A DNA stretch of 10,172 nt from Planctomycetota bacterium (GTDB lineage: Bacteria; Planctomycetota; Planctomycetia; Planctomycetales; Planctomycetaceae): NCBI GenBank assembly GCA_023429275.1, contig JAEYWB010000788.1:1-10172 (forward strand). The letters run 5' to 3'. Below the pieces are notes generated by a model, which saw only the letters and a program-made list of their open reading frames with translations, did no database searches and had not been told where the DNA came from. Both the position numbers and the translations under genes were made by a program. This document shows positions 7,085 to 10,172 of this stretch, one piece after another. Position 1 is the stretch's first letter. The number at the start of each line of letters is the position of its first letter.

Positions 7085-8137
7085 TCAAACGGGGGACGGC
7101 ATCTCCAGCTCGAACGCCTCGGCGACCCCTTGCAGTTTCGCGAGGACATCCGCCGGAAGGGCGATCCCTTCGATCTGGGCACGGCGGTGCAGAGCCCACT
7201 CCCGCTCTCCCGGCAGCAGGACCCGTTCGACGCCGACGGCGGTCGCCGAACCATGAATCTCGTCGACCAAGGTCCGCAGTCGCTTCTCGAACTGGTCGGG
7301 GGGGACCATCGAGGCGATGTCGATCGCGATGAACGACGCGTTGTGCCACGAGGGGCGGGAGGTGTCGTCGAACATCCAGCTTCCGACCTGCCAGGTCATG
7401 TTCCCCCCCGGCAGGATGGCGGAAAGGATTTCGCACCACAGTCCGAAGCCGTACCCCTTGTGTCCCGCCATCGGGGCGAGGGACGCCTGCTGCGGATAGA
7501 GGCTTCCATCGACCGTCGGGAGTCCGTCGGAACCGATCAGCCACGTCGGGGGGAGCGGCTCGCCCCGCTGATGCGCCGCGTAGACCTTGCCGCCGGCCAC
7601 CGCGGCGGTCGCCATGTCGAGCAGGATCGGATCGCCATGACCGAGCGGAACGCCGTACGCGATCGGATTGCTCCCAAGAACCGCCCCGCGGGAGCCGGGA
7701 GCGGCCACGCTCGGAATATCGTTGCCGGTCACCATCCCGATCAGCCCTTCCCGCGCTGCGAGGGCCGCGTAGTATCCCGCCGCGCCAATGTGGCCGGTGT
7801 TCCGGAGGCCGACGTAGGCGATCCCGACCTGCCGGGCCTTCGCGATCGCCGTCCGCATGGCGAACGTGCTGCCAACCTGCCCCAGCGCCGATTCGCCGTC
7901 GACGAGCGCCCATCCGGCTCCTTCCCGCTCGATCCGTGGAATAGCCGCAGCGCGATACCCGCCCCCCTTGAGCTTGTTGAGATATCCCCCGAGGAGCTTC
8001 GTGCCGTGGGTGAAGACCCCCATGGCATCCGTCGTCACGAGAGCATCCGCGGTCGTGGCGGCGTCCTCGGGCGAGAGACCGACCCGGGCCAGGGCCGCGA
8101 GGCAGAAGTTTGTGAGGGATTCGATCGAGACGGGCAT
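7085..8137 (-). CDS. Ldh/malate-lactate-type NAD(P)-dependent 2-hydroxyacid dehydrogenase
   Basis: This 350-residue protein belongs to the family that includes L-malate, (R)-sulfolactate and ureidoglycolate dehydrogenases and imine reductases. It is not a Rossmann-type lactate dehydrogenase. Hallmarks visible are THG at 43-45 (usually SHG), Tyr52, the catalytic His116 in RNTGHIGAAGYY, GSNPIAYGVP (155-164), LLDMATAAVAGGK (172-184) and GHKGYGFGL (225-233). The family arginine a few residues after SHG aligns with Leu48, with Lys47 adjacent, so the substrate-carboxylate contact may differ. ATG at 8137 was chosen; a GTG directly before it (8140) would add one residue. There is no clear ribosome-binding site. 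It lies about 90 bases downstream of a dehydrogenase of an unrelated family, suggesting two enzymes that meet at the same 2-oxoacid. The exact substrate cannot be assigned. Confidence 0.92.
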   Translation of the reverse strand: MPVSIESLTNFCLAALARVGLSPEDAATTADALVTTDAMGVFTHGTKLLGGYLNKLKGGGYRAAAIPRIEREGAGWALVDGESALGQVGSTFAMRTAIAKARQVGIAYVGLRNTGHIGAAGYYAALAAREGLIGMVTGNDIPSVAAPGSRGAVLGSNPIAYGVPLGHGDPILLDMATAAVAGGKVYAAHQRGEPLPPTWLIGSDGLPTVDGSLYPQQASLAPMAGHKGYGFGLWCEILSAILPGGNMTWQVGSWMFDDTSRPSWHNASFIAIDIASMVPPDQFEKRLRTLVDEIHGSATAVGVERVLLPGEREWALHRRAQIEGIALPADVLAKLQGVAEAFELEMPSPV

Positions 8138-8229
8138 CACGGAGTCCGGAGAGCGGTCGCGTTGTCAGATCTTCGGGGGCAGGGAGCGATCAGGTGGCCG
8201 AGACGCTCCATTCGCCAGAGCGGAACGGG

Positions 8230-9195
8230 CTACCGTCCGACCCCGTTGACGACGTTCGGCAACGGATCGCCGCGGAGGGCCATGGCGGCCAGTTCCGCTG
8301 CGGATTCCCGCAGCTTGCGGACGGCGGGAACGCTGCAGGAGGCAATGTGCGAAGCGACGATCACGTTGTCCCGCTTGAGGATCGGATGGCCCGCCGGGAT
8401 CGGCTCCGGCGCGAAGACGTCGAGCGCCGCCGCGGAGAGCTGCCCGCTCTCGAGAGCGGCAACCAGCGCTGCGGAATCGACAAGGTCCCCGCGGGCGACA
8501 TTGATCAGGATCGCCCCCTGTTTCATCGTGGCGAGCGATTCTGCGTTCACCATGTCGCGTGTCTGGGCGGTCGAGGGGCAATGGAGTGTCAGGATGTCCG
8601 CATCGTGAAAGAGATTCGCCAGCGCCGTGGGCTCGCATCCCGCTTGCTCGATTGCCGACGCAGAGACGACGGGATCATGAACGAGGACACGGCACTTGAA
8701 GGCCTTGAGCCGCGCTGCGACTTCGCGGCCGATCCGGCCGAAGCCGACCACCCCGACCGTCAGGTGGCGAAGCGCCTGCATTCCATTGAGCGGCGTCGCC
8801 AATCCCCAGGCCCCGCTTCGGACACGGACACAATTCGGAACGACCTGGCGGGTCGTCGCCAGGATGAAGGCGAGGGTGTGGTCGGCCACCTCGTCGATGC
8901 AGTAATCCGGTACGTTGCAGACCGGGATTCCGCGGGCCCGGGCTGCCTCGAGATCGACGTTGTCGACCCCGATCCCGTACCGGACGATCACCTTCGCCCG
9001 CTGCATCGCGGCGATCACCTGGGCATTCACCGGGGCGAACTGCGTGATGACCGCATCCGCATCCGCGACGAGCTCCGCCAGCTCTGCCGGAGACCCCTTC
9101 TCTTTCCGGGCGGTGAGCGCATGGCCGGAGTCCTTCAGGATCGTTTCTTCGACGTCGAGGTCCGGAAACGAATAGTCCGTAACAACAATCTTCAT
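8230..9195 (-). CDS. D-isomer-specific 2-hydroxyacid dehydrogenase (phosphoglycerate dehydrogenase/CtBP-like)
   Basis: This 321-residue NAD-dependent enzyme would oxidise a 2-hydroxyacid to a 2-oxoacid or catalyse the reverse. It has the N-terminal flavodoxin-like substrate domain with YGIGVDNVD (73-81), then the Rossmann domain with GFGRIG (151-156). Asp174 at the end of the second strand favours NAD. The catalytic triad is visible: Arg235 in NVARGDLVD, Glu264 in FAPEPIP and His283 in ASHIAS. It is short and has no ACT regulatory domain, unlike many serine-pathway phosphoglycerate dehydrogenases, and its context is catabolic rather than biosynthetic. It is the first gene of the minus-strand cluster and is divergent from the regulator. 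A GGGAG at 9207-9211 lies 11 bases before the ATG. (S)-sulfolactate dehydrogenase belongs to this superfamily, but nothing in the sequence specifically identifies that activity. Confidence 0.93.
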   Translation of the reverse strand: MKIVVTDYSFPDLDVEETILKDSGHALTARKEKGSPAELAELVADADAVITQFAPVNAQVIAAMQRAKVIVRYGIGVDNVDLEAARARGIPVCNVPDYCIDEVADHTLAFILATTRQVVPNCVRVRSGAWGLATPLNGMQALRHLTVGVVGFGRIGREVAARLKAFKCRVLVHDPVVSASAIEQAGCEPTALANLFHDADILTLHCPSTAQTRDMVNAESLATMKQGAILINVARGDLVDSAALVAALESGQLSAAALDVFAPEPIPAGHPILKRDNVIVASHIASCSVPAVRKLRESAAELAAMALRGDPLPNVVNGVGR

Positions 9196-9228
9196 CGTGC
9201 GGCGAGCTCCCGAGAGGGCATCAGGCGA

Positions 9229-9256
9229 TTGGCCGAACCAAAGATTGTCTGATAAT
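9229..9256 (+). promoter_or_regulatory. Candidate sigma-70-like promoter for the regulator gene
   Basis: TTGGCC (9229-9234), a 16-base spacer and GATAAT (9251-9256) resemble -35 and -10 boxes. The -10 box lies inside the palindrome, so regulator binding would block it. The match is modest and the host's promoter consensus is unknown. Confidence 0.35.
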
Positions 9257-9258
9257 CT
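9242..9258. promoter_or_regulatory. Candidate operator palindrome for the GntR/FadR-type regulator
   Basis: The 17-base sequence AGATTGTCTGATAATCT is an odd-length inverted repeat with 7 of 8 base pairs matched around a central T: arms AGATT/AATCT, a mismatch at the sixth position, then TC/GA. Its core TTGTCTGATAA resembles the TNGT-N3-ACNA style sites known for FadR-subfamily regulators. It stands out because it is AT-rich within GC-rich DNA, and it lies in the divergent intergenic region next to the regulator gene. Operator function is inferred. Confidence 0.6.
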
Positions 9259-9280
9259 AACCAGCCCCCGCTGTGCTCAA
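9252..9280 (-). promoter_or_regulatory. Candidate promoter for the seven-gene minus-strand cluster
   Basis: Read on the minus strand, TTGAGC (9280-9275), a 17-base spacer and GATTAT (9257-9252) give four of six matches to each sigma-70 box. The -10 box again lies inside the palindrome. Transcription would begin roughly 50 bases before the first gene. This is a tentative prediction. Confidence 0.3.
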
Positions 9281-9325
9281 CAACGCACCCCGCCACATTC
9301 GTCAATTTTGCCCGTGAGTCACGTC

Positions 9326-10009
9326 ATGCTCGACTCCGTCCCGCGCACCAAGCTCCGCGATCTCGTGGCCGACCGACTCAAGGCGTTCATCGTCGAACGC
9401 GACCTCAAGCCGGGGGACCGCTTGCCGACCGAGTCGGAGCTCGCCACCCGGTTCGGCGTCAGCCGGCTGAGTCTCCGGGAGGCGACGAAGTCGCTCGGAT
9501 TCCTGGGGATTCTCGAGGCGACTCCGGGACGCGGACTGACCGTCGGCCAGGTCAACATGGAGCGGGTGACCGAGTACCTCGGATTCCACCCCGCGCTGCA
9601 GGACGTTTCCCCCGAGGTCCTGATCGATACGCGGGTTCTGATCGAGACGGGGGTGCTCCCGCATGTTGCAGATCGGATGCGGAATAACACGTCGCTCTAT
9701 GAGACCCTCAATGCAATCAACGCCGACCTCCGTAGTGCCCGCAGCCTCGCCCGCTGGTGCGAACTCGATATCGCGTTTCACCACGAGCTGATCCGCGGCA
9801 GCGGCCTCACGCCGCTCATGGCCTTTTCCGACCTGCTGGCAGTTTTCTTCCGCCGCTTCCGTGAGAGTGTCAATAAGGCGGAGTGGTCGCACGGAATCGA
9901 CAGCCACCAAACGATTATCGACGCCCTGAAGGCGGGTCGAGTCCGCGACGCGAGTGGTGAACTGCGCTCGCATATCCAAAGCCACCGCCTTCGCGGGGGG
10001 AGCAAATAA
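9326..10009 (+). CDS. FadR-subfamily GntR transcriptional regulator with a metal-binding FCD domain
   Basis: This 227-residue regulator has an N-terminal winged helix-turn-helix (about 7-73), with PGDRLPTESELATRFGVS (29-46) and LSLREATKSL (48-57). The C-terminal FCD ligand-binding domain spans about 95-220. All four expected metal ligands are present: Asp148, His152, His194 and His216. Metal-containing FCD domains typically bind small carboxylates as effectors, which fits control of an organic-acid operon. The frame is open upstream, but the ATG at 9326 begins just before the DNA-binding domain. An in-frame GTG at 9314 would add four residues and cannot be excluded. The gene is divergent from the seven-gene minus-strand cluster and shares a 130-base promoter region containing a palindrome, so it is most likely the local repressor and also autoregulated (inference). 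Confidence 0.93.
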   Translation: MLDSVPRTKLRDLVADRLKAFIVERDLKPGDRLPTESELATRFGVSRLSLREATKSLGFLGILEATPGRGLTVGQVNMERVTEYLGFHPALQDVSPEVLIDTRVLIETGVLPHVADRMRNNTSLYETLNAINADLRSARSLARWCELDIAFHHELIRGSGLTPLMAFSDLLAVFFRRFRESVNKAEWSHGIDSHQTIIDALKAGRVRDASGELRSHIQSHRLRGGSK

Positions 10010-10172
10010 GCCATTTCAGAACGCCAAGTCTGTCTGTTGTTCGGTCGCGACAGCGATTTGCCACACAGTCCCCTCTGAGTCCTCTGTATGACTAACCGTC
10101 CGAGTCTTGTCCAGCTGCGCAAATTTCAGCCGGCGAGTTGGGCGAGGCGTGTCGTATCGGCTTGTCGGGCAG
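10010..10172 (+). other. Downstream flank with no firm gene; weak open frame from 10088 to the edge
   Basis: After the regulator stop I see no clear terminator hairpin with a T-run. An ATG at 10088 opens a frame of 28 codons that runs off the edge (MTNRPSLVQLRKFQPASW...). It has no good ribosome-binding site and no recognisable motif in so short a stretch. It could be the start of the next gene or chance. Confidence 0.2.

Larger units (their letters stand above)
1..9195 (-). other. Putative seven-gene catabolic operon
   Basis: Seven same-strand genes have gaps of about 92, 54, 61, 67, 59 and 2 bases, with no convincing terminator between them. The order is two 2-hydroxyacid dehydrogenases, exported cyclase-family protein, transporter, SDR, E1 and E2. 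The functions chain naturally from extracytoplasmic processing through uptake and oxidation to acyl-CoA formation. Co-transcription is inferred from spacing and function. The operon continues past the left edge, at least to the end of E2. Confidence 0.75.

Noticed and set aside
8138..8229. TTGTCAGATCTT near 8162 as a possible second operator
   Set aside because: It shares only part of the core and has no matching inverted arm.
6218..8608. Very long plus-strand open frame (796 codons)
   Set aside because: It lies antisense to three genes with clear family motifs. Its Arg/Gly/Asp-rich translation matches nothing recognisable, as expected of a shadow frame in GC-rich DNA.
9197..9325. Upstream extension of the regulator (43 codons)
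   Set aside because: It would place the palindrome and promoter region inside coding sequence and adds an unstructured segment before a complete DNA-binding domain.
10072..10086. Short direct repeat CCTCTG in the right flank
   Set aside because: Six bases repeated twice is expected by chance and has no supporting context.

Overview
The window is GC-rich (judged by eye, not counted) and densely coding. It looks like a bacterial chromosome. A Planctomycetota-type host is my best guess, based on the fused E1 protein, the unusual Nramp-like transporter and the scarcity of clear Shine-Dalgarno sites. That placement is inference; there is no rRNA or marker gene here to prove it.

Layout: seven genes run on the minus strand from about 9195 to beyond the left edge. 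In transcription order they are a D-isomer-type 2-hydroxyacid dehydrogenase (9195-8230), an Ldh/malate-lactate-type dehydrogenase (8137-7085), an exported two-domain cyclase-family protein (7030-5300), an Nramp-related transporter without the metal-binding motifs (5238-3676), a short-chain dehydrogenase (3608-2817), a fused alpha/beta E1 of a 2-oxoacid dehydrogenase complex (2757-757) and its lipoyl-bearing E2 partner (754 to the left edge, truncated by the window). Gaps between them are 2 to about 92 bases, so they most likely form one operon. A divergent FadR/GntR-type regulator (9326-10009, plus strand) sits at the head. The shared 130-base intergenic region holds a near-perfect 17-base palindrome overlapping candidate promoters for both directions. 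The right end (10010-10172) is mostly non-coding, with a weak open frame running off the edge.

Working model (inference): a cyclic or ester-like compound is processed in the periplasm by the exported cyclase-family protein and imported by the Nramp-like transporter. It is then oxidised or stereochemically inverted at a 2-hydroxyacid carbon by the two unrelated dehydrogenases. The resulting 2-oxoacid is oxidatively decarboxylated to an acyl-CoA by the E1/E2 complex. The regulator's FCD domain keeps all four expected metal ligands and probably senses a small carboxylate. The substrate cannot be read from the sequence. Several family members depart from their family's hallmark residues (transporter metal motifs, SDR catalytic lysine, cyclase metal motif, Ldh arginine), so this may be a specialised and undescribed catabolic pathway. 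No E3 (dihydrolipoamide dehydrogenase) gene is present in the window. I saw no tRNA, rRNA, CRISPR array or mobile element.
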